This document shows positions 26,704 to 35,710 of a stretch of 64,000 bases of DNA, piece after piece. Position 1 is the first letter of the stretch. The number at the start of each line of letters is the position of its first letter. The notes under the pieces were generated by a model. The model searched no databases. It was not told the DNA's origin and saw only the letters and a program-made list of their open reading frames with translations. Source of the stretch: Streptomyces sp. NA04227 (GTDB lineage Bacteria; Actinomycetota; Actinomycetes; Streptomycetales; Streptomycetaceae); the NCBI RefSeq assembly GCF_013364195.1, contig NZ_CP054918.1, positions 5,941,001-6,005,000 on the forward strand, written 5' to 3'. The translations under genes were made by a program, and so were the position numbers.

Positions 26704-28497
26704 GTGCCGCCGGAGGGCTACGACTACGACAGCTACAGCCGCCTCGCGGGGCCGCTGACGGAGCCCACCGGCAGCGCCTACCGGGTGGAGTACCGCTCGC
26801 TGCTCGCCGACGAACCGCACCGGATACGCGCGGTCCTGCTGATGACGCTGGCCCCGGTCCTCACCGGGGTGCTGCTCGTCTACCTGGTCTGGCCGACGCA
26901 CTGGACCCGGCGCGAGGGCGCCGAGACCTGGCTGGTCGCCTGTGACGTCACGATGCTGGTCACGATCGGGTTGATCGAGGCGTTCATGCTGGTCAACGTC
27001 ATCTCCATCGCCCACGCCACGATGGTCGCCCGCGACCCCGTGCCGGTCACCCCCGAGCGGGGGACCCGGGTCGCCTTCCTCACCACGTTCGTGCCGGGCC
27101 GCGAATCCTTCGAGATGCTGAGCCGCACGCTGCAGGCCATGGTCAAGGTCCACCACACCGGGCTGCTGGACTTCTGGCTCCTGGACGAGGGTGACGACGA
27201 ACAGGCCCGCACCCTCTGCGCCGAACTCGGCGTACGGCACTTCACCCGGCACGGCATCCCCGAGTGGAACCGGGACACGGGCCCCCACAAGGCCCGCACC
27301 AAGCACGGCAACTACAACGCCTGGCTCGCCAAGCACGGTGCGGAGTACGAATTCTTCGCCTCCGTGGACACCGATCACGTTCCGCAACCGGGCTTCCTGG
27401 AACGGATGATGGGCTACTTCCGCGACCCCGACGTCGCCTTCGTGGTCGGCCCACAGGTCTACGGCAACTACCGCTCGGCGGTCACCAAGGCCGCCGAGTC
27501 GCAGCAGTTCCTCTTCCACGCGCTGATCCAGCGGGCCGGAAACCGCTACCGCGCGCCCATGTTCGTCGGCACCAACAACGTCGTACGGATCCGCGCGCTG
27601 CGCCAGATCGGCGGGCTGCGCGACTCGATCACCGAGGACATGGCCACCGGCTTCGACCTGCACCGGCACCGCAACCCGGCCACCGGGCACGCCTGGCAGT
27701 CCGTGTACACCCCGGACGTGCTGGCCGTCGGCGAGGGCCCGGCCTCCTGGACCGACTTCTTCACCCAGCAGATGCGCTGGTCCCGGGGCACCTACGAGAC
27801 GTTGCTCAAGCAGTACCGCAAGGCGCCGCTCTCGATGCCGCGCGGGCGGTTCTTCTCGTACTCGCTGATGCTCGCCTACTACCCGATGTCGGCCGTCAAC
27901 TGGCTGCTCGGAGTGCTCAGTTGTGTGCTCTTCCTGTGGTTCGGGGCCTCCGGTACGCAGGTCGCCGCGTCGGTGTGGCTGATGCTGTACAGCGACGCGG
28001 CGGCGCTCCAGATCGGGCTGTACCTGTGGAACCGGCGGCACAACGTCTCGCCGCACGAACCGCAGGGCTCCGGGGGCCTGGCCGGGATGGCGATGTCCGC
28101 GGTCTGCGCGCCGATATACGCCAAGTCGCTGTGCGAGGCGGTGCTGCGGCGGCCGAGCCGGTTCGTCGTCACCCCCAAGGGGGAGGCCAGCGCGGACCGG
28201 CTGCTGACCTTCCGTATCCATCTGGGCTGGGCCGCGATACTGCTCGCCTCACTGACCGCCTCGGTGCTCCTTGACCACACCCATGCGGCGATGCGGACCT
28301 GGTCGGTACTGGCCACCGTGATCGCGCTCGCCCCGATCGTCGTCTGGATCCTGAGCGAGCTGCGGCGCAGGGTGACGCACCGGAAGAGGCGGACCGCCGT
28401 GCCCGAGCCGGAGGCGACGGCCGCGCCCGCGCTCGCGGCTCCCGCCGTCCCCAGCGCCCCCGCCCAGATGTCCGGCACCACGACGGGAGGCAACTGA
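26704..28497 (+). CDS. cslA: CslA, cellulose-synthase-like glycosyltransferase
   Basis: This 597-residue membrane glycosyltransferase of family GT2 makes a beta-glycan at hyphal tips. Two membrane segments near 40-60 and 80-105 precede the catalytic domain. That domain has D161 (LLDEGDD), D222/D224 (SVDTDH), T310-E311-D312 (TED) and Q355QMRW359, so all processive-synthase motifs are intact. Four or five membrane segments follow (about 390-560). I start it at GTG 26704, which has GGGAG at five bases; the frame is open from 26662. The stop is three bases before glxA. In S. lividans CslA is needed for tip glycan and pellet formation. Confidence 0.93.
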   Translation: MPPEGYDYDSYSRLAGPLTEPTGSAYRVEYRSLLADEPHRIRAVLLMTLAPVLTGVLLVYLVWPTHWTRREGAETWLVACDVTMLVTIGLIEAFMLVNVISIAHATMVARDPVPVTPERGTRVAFLTTFVPGRESFEMLSRTLQAMVKVHHTGLLDFWLLDEGDDEQARTLCAELGVRHFTRHGIPEWNRDTGPHKARTKHGNYNAWLAKHGAEYEFFASVDTDHVPQPGFLERMMGYFRDPDVAFVVGPQVYGNYRSAVTKAAESQQFLFHALIQRAGNRYRAPMFVGTNNVVRIRALRQIGGLRDSITEDMATGFDLHRHRNPATGHAWQSVYTPDVLAVGEGPASWTDFFTQQMRWSRGTYETLLKQYRKAPLSMPRGRFFSYSLMLAYYPMSAVNWLLGVLSCVLFLWFGASGTQVAASVWLMLYSDAAALQIGLYLWNRRHNVSPHEPQGSGGLAGMAMSAVCAPIYAKSLCEAVLRRPSRFVVTPKGEASADRLLTFRIHLGWAAILLASLTASVLLDHTHAAMRTWSVLATVIALAPIVVWILSELRRRVTHRKRRTAVPEPEATAAPALAAPAVPSAPAQMSGTTTGGN

Positions 28498-28500
28498 GCC

Positions 28501-30444
28501 ATGGCCTACACGCCCTCGAAGAAACTGAAGAAGACGGCACTCGGGGTGGCCGGGGTCGCCGTGCTTGCCGGACTCAACGCACCCGCGGCGGTCGGCTTCG
28601 CCAAGGACAAGTACCACGAGTACAAGATCGCGCAGCCCGGCTACCAGGCGAAGTACGGTTCCTGGAAGCAGGTCGCCATCCCGGAGAAGTTCCGTACGAA
28701 CGCGATCCACGCCGCCCTGCTGCACACCGGCAAGGTGCTGATCGTCGCGGGCTCCGGCAACGAGCAGCGCAAGTTCGACGCGGGCTCCTTCGACACCGTG
28801 CTGTGGGACCCGGTCCGGGGTACGTACAAGAAGATCGAGACCCCCGACGACTTCTTCTGCGCCGGTCATGCCCAACTGCCCGACGGGCGGCTCCTGGTGG
28901 CGGGCGGCACCGCGCGCTACGAGCTCCTGGAGGGCGAGGTCGAGCGCGCGGGCGGCGGTATGCGGGTCAAGAACGAGGACCCGGACCGTGCGGTCTTCCT
29001 GAAGAAGGGCACCCGTTTCCGCTCGCCGTCCGGCGTGGAGTACGTCTCGCGCTTCGACGTGAGGGTGCCCAAGGCGAAGAAGGTCCCGGTCAAGGGCGGC
29101 AAGCCCGGTCAGGTCAGGGTGAAGTCCAGCGAGATGCGGGTGTTCGTGGAGGCGGTCAGAAAGGGCCGCGGCTCGGTGACGGACCGGCAGGCGCAGTACG
29201 AGGTGGTCGGCCTCAAGGGCGCCCTGGCCGACGACGTCTACGGCCTCTCCGAGAAGATCACCATGGACAAGCAGGACTTCCAGGGCATCAAGGCCGCCTA
29301 CGAGTTCGACCCGAGGGCCGAGAGGTACATCAAGGTCGACCCGATGGACAAGGCCCGCTGGTACCCGACGCTGGTCGGGCTCCAGGACGGCAGGGTGCTC
29401 GCGGTCTCCGGCCTCGACGACGTCGGGATGATCGACCCCGGCGACAACGAGATCTACAACCCGCGCACCAAGAAGTGGTCCAAGGGCCCCGAGCGCTACT
29501 TCCCGACCTACCCCGCGCTCTTCCTCACCAAGGGCGGCAAGCTCTTCTACCCGGCCTCCAACGCCGGTTACGGTCCCGCCGACAAGGGCCGTGAGCCCGG
29601 CCTGTGGGACCTGAAGAAGAACACCTTCGAGAAGGTGCCCGGCCTGAAGGACCTCGACCAGACCGAGACCTCCTCCTCGGTGCTGCTGCCGCCCGCGCAG
29701 GACCAGAAGGTGATGATCCTCGGCGGCGGCGGGGTGGGCGAGTCCAGGAAGTCCACCGCGCGTACCGCCGTCGTCGACCTGAAGAAGGACAACCCGGCCT
29801 TCCGCACCGGGCCCGAACTCCCGCAGGGTACGCGGTACTTGAACAGCGTGATCATGCCGGACGACACCGTGTTCACCACCAACGGCTCCAGCGACTACCG
29901 CGGCCGCAGCGCCAGCAACATCCACAAGGCGCAGGTCTACGACCCGAAGACCAACACCTTCAGCAAGGCCGCCGATCCGGAGGTGGGCCGCAACTACCAC
30001 TCCGAGGCGCTGCTGCTGCCCGACGGCCGGGTGGCCACCTTCGGCTCCGACCCCCTCTTCGACGACCAGCAGAACACCAAGCTCGGCCACTTCGAGCAGC
30101 GCATGGAGATCTACACCCCGCCCGCGCTGCACCGTGCGAAGAAGAGCGGCCGCCCCGCCCTCGGCAAGGGCCCGGAGCGGGCCGACCTCGGCGAGCACCT
30201 GACCTTCCCGGCCGAGCGGCCCGGCCGTATCGCCCGCGCCCGCCTGATGCGGCCGAGCGCGGTCACCCACACCACTGATGTCGAACAGCGGTCCCTGGCA
30301 CTGCAGTTGGAGCGCGGCGAGGACAACATCACGGTACGGGTGCCCCAGGACCCGACCCTGGTGCCGCCCGGCTGGTACATGCTCTTCGTCACCGACAAGG
30401 AGGGCACGCCGTCGGAGGCGCGGTGGGTGAAGGTGGGGAAGTGA
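28501..30444 (+). CDS. glxA: GlxA, mononuclear radical copper oxidase
   Basis: This 647-residue secreted or membrane-anchored oxidase of the galactose oxidase type has an N-terminal hydrophobic segment (about 11-33). Motifs align with galactose oxidase: C120 in FFCAGHA and Y288 in RWYPT would form the Cys-Tyr cofactor, with W287 stacked beside it. Y499-H500 (NYHSEALLLPDGRV) and H590 (VTHTTDVEQR) would be the other copper ligands. Kelch repeats lie between, and a C-terminal beta domain follows. All key residues are present. It follows cslA by three bases, and oxidises the CslA-made glycan in the known system. Confidence 0.94.
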   Translation: MAYTPSKKLKKTALGVAGVAVLAGLNAPAAVGFAKDKYHEYKIAQPGYQAKYGSWKQVAIPEKFRTNAIHAALLHTGKVLIVAGSGNEQRKFDAGSFDTVLWDPVRGTYKKIETPDDFFCAGHAQLPDGRLLVAGGTARYELLEGEVERAGGGMRVKNEDPDRAVFLKKGTRFRSPSGVEYVSRFDVRVPKAKKVPVKGGKPGQVRVKSSEMRVFVEAVRKGRGSVTDRQAQYEVVGLKGALADDVYGLSEKITMDKQDFQGIKAAYEFDPRAERYIKVDPMDKARWYPTLVGLQDGRVLAVSGLDDVGMIDPGDNEIYNPRTKKWSKGPERYFPTYPALFLTKGGKLFYPASNAGYGPADKGREPGLWDLKKNTFEKVPGLKDLDQTETSSSVLLPPAQDQKVMILGGGGVGESRKSTARTAVVDLKKDNPAFRTGPELPQGTRYLNSVIMPDDTVFTTNGSSDYRGRSASNIHKAQVYDPKTNTFSKAADPEVGRNYHSEALLLPDGRVATFGSDPLFDDQQNTKLGHFEQRMEIYTPPALHRAKKSGRPALGKGPERADLGEHLTFPAERPGRIARARLMRPSAVTHTTDVEQRSLALQLERGEDNITVRVPQDPTLVPPGWYMLFVTDKEGTPSEARWVKVGK

Positions 30445-30489
30445 GCCGGGCGGGGTCCGGTGGCGGGCGGGCCACGGTCCACCGCGGGG

Positions 30490-31878
30490 TCAGGCGCCCA
30501 GGTCGCCTCTGAAGACGAGGTACAGGGCTTGTTCCGGGCCCACGACGAGGAGGCGGCGCGCGTCGTCGTCGATGTCGATCGTCCCGTCCTCGGCTCGCCA
30601 GAACGCACCGTTGTCGTCGGAGTCGGCCCACACGGACAGCCGTCGTTCCGGTCCGCCGACCGAGGCGACCGGGCCGAAGAGCAGCTCGGCAAGCAGGTGC
30701 TCCACCAACTCGGCCCCGGCTCCCGCTTGTTGCGCGCAGGCGGCGGCGAAGGCGTCCAACTCGTCGAGGAGAGCGGCAGGTTGGAGAGGGCGCAGTCCCT
30801 CGCCGATCATCCAGACACCGTTCTCCTGTTCCGTCGCGGGATCGCCGAGGGCAAGGTGCTTCATCCCCTGATCGCCCAAGTCCCCCGATTCGTCGTCCAG
30901 TTCCTCCGGAGTGGGCGCCAGGAAGGAGTGGCGGCCGAGCCAGTCACCGGCGCCGTAGTCGTACTGGAGGTCGATGTGGTCCTCGTCGTAGCGCTCGTAC
31001 CAGGTCGTCGTCGCCCACCAGGCGCGTACCGAGGCGAGGTCGAGATGGCGCCCCGGGGCGAGCCCGTGGGGCTGCCATCCGACCCGGAACGCGCCACGGC
31101 CGTCGCACTCCAGCAGGGACGCGAGCACGGTCCCGGCACAGACCGCCCGTACGCGCCGCTCGGCGAGCGGGTACGCCCCGGGCGCGAGCCGGACCCCGTC
31201 GGCGCACGCGGCGAGCGAGCACGCCGGATTGACGGGCGCGCCCTCCTCGGTGCGTGGCATGACGCTGATGCGGACGAGGGGTGTGGACCACGCCGTGGTC
31301 GACACGACGACATGTGTCTCGCCCGCCACCACTTCGCCGGTCACCGGATCGGCCACCGTGACGACCGCCGCCTCCTGCCCCGTCGAGACAAGGGTCTCGC
31401 GCAGGTCGGCGGCGAGCAGGGCGACCCGGTGTGACGGCGTCAAGTCCCGGGCCGGCAAGGCCTGTTCCGACGGAGCCTCTTCCAGCGAGGTCTGATCCAA
31501 CAGGACCTGTTCCAGGAAGGTCTGTTCCAACAGGGCCTGTTCCAGCAGGGCGGCCGCTTCGGGCACGGTGACGGGACGGCACTCACGGACTTCGCGTCGC
31601 GCCCCGCCGCCGGGAGCGGTCAGCGGAAACAGGCCGCAGCGCGTCAGTGTGTCCGGGGTGAGGCTGGTGTCCTTCTGGTCCGTGCACAGGCGAGTGAGGA
31701 CGGTGGGCGCGGCGGGATCGTCCTCCCGCAGCCAGCGGTCGAGCAGATGGACACGGACCGCGACGTCCGCGTGCTCGTCCCAGTCGAGATCGAGCAGCCC
31801 CTCGGCCCCCTGCTCCGTGTCCTTTCCGCCGTGCTCCTCGTGTCCGAGGAATTCTCCGGCCGGACAGCCGTACTCCAT
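30490..31878 (-). CDS. Unknown 462-residue protein inside the csl cluster
   Basis: I do not recognise this protein. It starts at ATG 31878 (MEYGCPAGEFLGHE), with GGGGG at five bases, and has no signal peptide or membrane segment. Residues about 105-140 form a five-residue repeat (ALLEQ, TFLEQ, VLLDQ) coded by 15-base DNA repeats. A long acidic C-terminal half has DHIDLQYDYGAGDWLGRH and ends DDARRLLVVGPEQALYLVF. It is convergent with glxA, 45 bases apart, and upstream of the GH6 gene on the same strand. The frame continues open to 33069, but that part is antisense-like shadow of the GH6 gene. It may be a SUKH- or Imm-like cytosolic protein; this is a guess. Confidence 0.75.
   Translation of the reverse strand: MEYGCPAGEFLGHEEHGGKDTEQGAEGLLDLDWDEHADVAVRVHLLDRWLREDDPAAPTVLTRLCTDQKDTSLTPDTLTRCGLFPLTAPGGGARREVRECRPVTVPEAAALLEQALLEQTFLEQVLLDQTSLEEAPSEQALPARDLTPSHRVALLAADLRETLVSTGQEAAVVTVADPVTGEVVAGETHVVVSTTAWSTPLVRISVMPRTEEGAPVNPACSLAACADGVRLAPGAYPLAERRVRAVCAGTVLASLLECDGRGAFRVGWQPHGLAPGRHLDLASVRAWWATTTWYERYDEDHIDLQYDYGAGDWLGRHSFLAPTPEELDDESGDLGDQGMKHLALGDPATEQENGVWMIGEGLRPLQPAALLDELDAFAAACAQQAGAGAELVEHLLAELLFGPVASVGGPERRLSVWADSDDNGAFWRAEDGTIDIDDDARRLLVVGPEQALYLVFRGDLGA
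31458..31556 (-). repeat. 15-base coding repeat (LLEQ pentapeptides)
   Basis: About six imperfect 15-base units of the type CTGTTCCAACAGGGC lie inside the unknown gene. They encode the pentapeptides ALLEQ, ALLEQ, TFLEQ, VLLDQ, TSLEE and APSEQ. The period keeps the frame, so copy number can change without destroying the gene. Confidence 0.8.
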
Positions 31879-31979
31879 GTGCGCCCCCTGACGGTCGGTT
31901 GCTGCGCGCAGTCTTGCGTACGCAACTGACAGTCCTGGGTGGGCAGTTGAGAGGAGAGGCCGCCCGGGCGGGCTGGCGC

Positions 31980-32978
31980 TCAGCCCTGCGCGCCGCGCGC
32001 CAGCCCCAGCGCGTAGTCCGGCCACCAGGTACCCGCCGACGGGCCGCCCCGGCAGGTGCCGTCGGACTCGCCGGGCCGCTTGACCCAGAGGTAGGCGTCG
32101 ACGAGCTTGTCCCCGGTGTCCGTGGTCGGGGGCTTGCCGAGCGCCCGGCCCGGCGGGTTGCACCAGGCCTCGCCGCGGCGGCCCGCGAGCGGGCCGCGGC
32201 CGTTGCGGCTGGTGTCGACCACGAAGTGCTTGCCGCCGGTCAGCTTGGACAGCCGGTGGCCGTAGACCAGGTTGGTCCCGTCGGTCTGGAAGTTGGAGAC
32301 GTTCAGGGCGAAGCCGTCCGCGCGGGCGAGGCCGGAGCGCTTCAGCGGGTCGGCCAGCCTGGCCGGATCGCGGATCCAGGCCGGGTTCCCGGCGTCCAGG
32401 TAGACCTGGGTGTGCGGCTGCTCCTTCAGCAACTCGATGGCGGCGCCGAGGAGTTGGTAGCGCTCCTCGTGGTACTCCGGCGGGGTGCAGCCGTCGACGT
32501 TGTGCGGCACCGCGTCCGGTTCCAGGACCACGAGCGCCTTGCCGTCGCCGATGCCGCGCGCGAACTCGGCGATCCAGCTGAGGTACTCCGCGCCGCTGTC
32601 CGCCCCGCCCGCCGAGTGCTGGCCGCAGTCGCGGTGCGGAATGTTGTACGCGACGAGGACCGCCGTCCGCCGGTCCTCGGCCGCCGCCCGCATCACCTTG
32701 CGTACGGCCCCCGCCGCCCCGCTGCCGCCGGGCCAGATCGCCACCGGCTGCTCGGCGATCCGCTCGATCGCCTTCGCGTCCTGCTCGCGCCCCTGATCGC
32801 GCCACTGGCGCACCTGCTCCGCCGCCGGGCCGTGCCGGTCCACCCAGAACGGCGAGTCCGTCTTGCCGAGCCCGTCCGGGCCCTGCTCGGCGGAGGCACT
32901 GCCGGTGAGACCGGAACAACCCGCGGCCAGTGAGCCGAGGGCGAGGAGGAGGGCGGCGGTACGCAGCGGCCGGGACAT
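31980..32978 (-). CDS. cslZ: GH6 endoglucanase-like lipoprotein (CslZ-type)
   Basis: This 332-residue secreted glycoside hydrolase of family 6 starts at ATG 32978 with GAGG at five bases. Residues 1-21 form a lipoprotein signal with lipobox LAAGC (C21). The GH6 residues are visible: D117 in YNIPHRDCGQHS and the proton donor D155 in VVLEPDAV. It cleaves beta-1,4-glucan-type chains. In the S. lividans csl cluster a GH6 enzyme (CslZ) sits beside glxA and is thought to trim the glycan for export. Here an unknown gene separates it from glxA. The longer frame to 33122 is not used. Confidence 0.9.
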   Translation of the reverse strand: MSRPLRTAALLLALGSLAAGCSGLTGSASAEQGPDGLGKTDSPFWVDRHGPAAEQVRQWRDQGREQDAKAIERIAEQPVAIWPGGSGAAGAVRKVMRAAAEDRRTAVLVAYNIPHRDCGQHSAGGADSGAEYLSWIAEFARGIGDGKALVVLEPDAVPHNVDGCTPPEYHEERYQLLGAAIELLKEQPHTQVYLDAGNPAWIRDPARLADPLKRSGLARADGFALNVSNFQTDGTNLVYGHRLSKLTGGKHFVVDTSRNGRGPLAGRRGEAWCNPPGRALGKPPTTDTGDKLVDAYLWVKRPGESDGTCRGGPSAGTWWPDYALGLARGAQG

Positions 32979-33101
32979 CAGCACCTCTTGACGGGCGTCG
33001 GTCGACGGTGGCGGGGTCGCGGTGCGCGGCGGGTGCGCGCACGCACGCGCCCCGTCCGGGCACGGACAATGCCGCAATCGTGACATAGGCCGCTTATCGG
33101 T

Positions 33102-33127
33102 ACGGGATGCGACACCGGGCATCCCGT
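33102..33127. promoter_or_regulatory. Inverted repeat between the GH6 and MarR genes
   Basis: ACGGGATGC (33102-33110) and GCATCCCGT (33119-33127) form perfect nine-base arms with an eight-base spacer. It lies in the divergent gap, 124 bases before the GH6 start and 118 before the MarR start. The length and symmetry suit a dimeric regulator such as the adjacent MarR protein. Confidence 0.6.
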
Positions 33128-33244
33128 GACCCGGCCGAGGGCACCCCGCTCGCCCGCCGCGGCAGGTACCGAATCGCGAGCGGAAGGTACCGGAGTACGA
33201 GACGGGGCGGATCCGTGTGGCGGGCGGCCGATAGGGTCCATGGC

Positions 33245-33754
33245 GTGCCGAAACCGCTCAGCCTGTCCTTCGATCCCATCGCCCGCGCCGACGAGTTGTG
33301 GCGGCAGCGCTGGGGGGCCGCGCCCTCCATGGCCGCGATCACCTCGATCATGCGCGCCCACCAGATCCTGCTCGCCGAGGTCGACGCCGTGGTCAAGCCG
33401 TACGGACTGACCTTCGCCCGCTACGAGGCCCTGGTGCTGCTGAGCTTCTCGCAGGCGGGCGAGCTGCCGATGTCGAAGATCGGCGAGCGCCTGATGGTGC
33501 ACCCGACCTCGGTCACCAACACCGTTGACCGCCTGGTGCGTTCGGGCCTCGTCGACAAGCGGCCCAACCCCAACGACGGCCGCGGCACCCTCGCGAGCAT
33601 CACCCCGAAGGGCGCCAAGGTGGTCGAGGAGGCCACCCGCGACCTGATGGAGATGGACTTCGGTCTGCGCGCCTACGACGAGGAGGAGTGCGGCGAGATC
33701 TTCGCGCTGCTCCGGCCGCTGCGGGTGGCGGCGCAGGACTTCGAGGAGAAGTAG
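33245..33754 (+). CDS. MarR-family regulator
   Basis: This is a 169-residue winged-helix regulator with blocks VKPYGLTFARYEALVLLSF, LPMSKIGERLMVHPTSVTN and RSGLVDKRPNPNDGRGTL. It starts at GTG 33245 (PKPLSLSFDPIARADELW). It is divergent from the GH6 gene with a perfect nine-base inverted repeat between them. The MarR core resembles many actinobacterial regulators of transport or stress genes. Its position before the metallophosphoesterase and icmA region recalls SCO5413. The target genes are not known. Confidence 0.93.
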   Translation: MPKPLSLSFDPIARADELWRQRWGAAPSMAAITSIMRAHQILLAEVDAVVKPYGLTFARYEALVLLSFSQAGELPMSKIGERLMVHPTSVTNTVDRLVRSGLVDKRPNPNDGRGTLASITPKGAKVVEEATRDLMEMDFGLRAYDEEECGEIFALLRPLRVAAQDFEEK

Positions 33755-33792
33755 GAGCAGTAGGAGAAGCAGGAGAAGCAGCGGACGCGGGT

Positions 33793-33828
33793 CCGCCCGC
33801 CGGGCGCTGTGCGGCGCCGGACGGGCGG
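33793..33828. terminator. Hairpin between convergent MarR and metallophosphoesterase genes
   Basis: CCGCCCG-C-CGGGCGC (33793-33807) can pair with GCGCCGG-A-CGGGCGG (33814-33828) with two mismatches and a six-base loop. It sits between the two convergent stops, so it can act for both. Confidence 0.65.
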
Positions 33829-33844
33829 CCCCGGGGCCGTGCCG

Positions 33845-34867
33845 TCAGAGGGTGGTGTGCAGCGGCACCGTGATCTGCTTCAGCCAGTCGCGCTTGGCGA
33901 AGTCGCGCGCCTTGATGACGACCCGGTCCCGGTGCACCTCGACCTGGAGCCCCTGGTTGAAGGCGCCCTCGACGGTCACCTCGCCGCCCTTGCCGTCGTC
34001 CGTGTAGCCGGTCTGGATCGCGCCGGTGTTGACCACCGAGAAGCCGTCCAGGTTCGCGGTGCCCGGCACCACCCGGCGTACGTACCAGTCGGACAGGCCG
34101 AGGTCCCAGTGCGTGTGCCCGCAGAACAGGAAGACGTCGCGGTGGCGGCCGAGGATCTGCAGCAGGCGGTCGGCCTGGAGGTAGTCCTTCGAGTAGAGCT
34201 TGTTGTGGCTGCCGGAGACCGTGTTCGGCAGCGGGTGGTGCGTGATCACCATGACGGGCTTGCGCTGCCGGGACCAGTACCGCAGCCGGTCCTCCAGCCA
34301 GGCGAGCTGGGCGTCGCTCAGCCAGACCTCGTCCCACAGCTGCGGGTCGTGGTAGTGCATGTAGCGCTCCGTGCCGATGCTCAGCACCGGGATCCCGCCG
34401 AAGGAGTGCTCGGCCTGGACCTTGTTGCGGCCCGCGAAGTTGTAGAAGCTGCGAAACAGCGAGTCCTCGGTGGTGCCGTTCGGCCAGGTGTCCTGGGCCA
34501 GCTCGCTCGGGGTGCGCCACTTCGGCACGTAGAACTCGTGGTTGCCGATCGCCCAGGCCACCGTCTTCGGCAGGGTGTGCTTCGCGCACTCCTCCTTCAC
34601 CGCCGCGTACTCGGCGTCGTAGCCGCGCGGGGTGATGTCACCGGCCACCGCGAGCCCGGCGCTGTCCGGGTTGATCGTGCGCATGTCCTTCAGCGCGGTG
34701 CTCAGGTCGGTGAGGTCGCCCTGGATGTCACTGATGACGTTGAAGCGGGCCAGCGGCGCGCTCGGGGCCCGGCGCCCGTCGGCGTGGGCGGAAAGCGGGG
34801 CCGCGGCGCCGAGCGCCACGGCCCCGGCACCGGCTGCGGCGCCGGTGAGCAGAGATCTGCGGTCCAT
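33845..34867 (-). CDS. Exported metallophosphoesterase (Tat-type signal)
   Basis: This 340-residue calcineurin-like phosphoesterase starts at ATG 34867 with GAAGGG at six bases. The signal peptide begins MDRRSLLTGAAAGAGA, a near twin-arginine pattern, so folded export is likely. Metal-binding motifs are NVISDIQGD, VAGDITPRG, IGNHEF, ITHHPLP and CGHTHWD, the full set for a dinuclear centre. Substrates in the family are phosphodiesters or phosphoproteins. The upstream frame to 35131 is Pro-rich shadow. It is divergent from the DUF3817 gene. Confidence 0.93.
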   Translation of the reverse strand: MDRRSLLTGAAAGAGAVALGAAAPLSAHADGRRAPSAPLARFNVISDIQGDLTDLSTALKDMRTINPDSAGLAVAGDITPRGYDAEYAAVKEECAKHTLPKTVAWAIGNHEFYVPKWRTPSELAQDTWPNGTTEDSLFRSFYNFAGRNKVQAEHSFGGIPVLSIGTERYMHYHDPQLWDEVWLSDAQLAWLEDRLRYWSRQRKPVMVITHHPLPNTVSGSHNKLYSKDYLQADRLLQILGRHRDVFLFCGHTHWDLGLSDWYVRRVVPGTANLDGFSVVNTGAIQTGYTDDGKGGEVTVEGAFNQGLQVEVHRDRVVIKARDFAKRDWLKQITVPLHTTL

Positions 34868-35154
34868 GAGAAGCCCTTCGGGGGTCTGCGGGAAGTTCTG
34901 CGAAATTCGGGGGGCGAACCGCGGAGATTTCCTGGTGGCAGTGGCCGGGGCGTGACCGGTTTCGGGCCGGGTGGCGAACTCTGGCGCCGGGGGCGGGCCG
35001 GGCGGGCGCGGGGGCGGCCGTGACGGGGCTCGGTCTACGGCTGTTGCTGTCCTGTCCGTCCTGTGCCGTCCCGGCGCCGGACGAGACGAAGGCCACCCGG
35101 CCCGGGTCGGGCCCGCGTACGGAGCGAGCAAAACGGGCGGTTAGTCTCGTAGGC

Positions 35155-35499
35155 ATGAAGAAGAGCGTGCTGACCCGCTACCGCGTGATGGCCTACGTCA
35201 CCGGTGTGCTGCTGGTCCTGCTGACCCTCGGCATGATCGCCAAGTACGTGCTCGACCTGGGCGGCGCCGCGGACTTCACGCGCGTCGTCAGCATCGCGCA
35301 CGGCTGGCTCTACGTCGTCTACCTGGTCTTCGCCTTCGACCTGGGCTCCAAGGCCAAGTGGCCGGTGGGCAAGCAGCTCTGGGTGCTGCTCGCCGGGACC
35401 ATCCCGACCGCCGCCTTCTTCGTGGAGCGCAAGGTCAGCGCCGAACTGGAGGCGAAGGTCGCCGGGACCGCCGAGGACAGCGCCCCCGCGAAGGCCTGA
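35155..35499 (+). CDS. DUF3817 integral membrane protein
   Basis: This 114-residue DUF3817 protein has three hydrophobic segments (near 13-33, 44-62 and 74-92) and the SKAKWPVGK motif before the last. It is paralogous to the gene at 23512. The start at 35155 (MKKSVLTRYRVMAY) is clear from the coding bias, although the ribosome-binding site is weak. It is followed 211 bases later by icmA. The function is unknown. Confidence 0.9.
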   Translation: MKKSVLTRYRVMAYVTGVLLVLLTLGMIAKYVLDLGGAADFTRVVSIAHGWLYVVYLVFAFDLGSKAKWPVGKQLWVLLAGTIPTAAFFVERKVSAELEAKVAGTAEDSAPAKA

Positions 35500-35710
35500 G
35501 CGCCGCCCGACCCGCATACGTGCAGCCCCGAGCCGACCGGCTCCGGGCGCGAAACGGCCGTACACCCGACCCGGTGTGCGGCCGTTCCGTCGTTGGGGTT
35601 CCGTCGTTCCCTCCGGCCGCTCGCGACGACACCACTGCGGCGCCGGACGGCCGTCGTCAAAAGGCCGTCGTCAAAAGGACGTGCGCCCGACCCGCCACTA
35701 GATTCGGGGT

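Noticed and set aside
30490..33069. Minus-strand frame of 859 codons joining the unknown csl gene to sequence over the GH6 gene
   Set aside because: The first 397 codons lie over the clear GH6 gene in another frame. A start with a ribosome-binding site exists at 31878.
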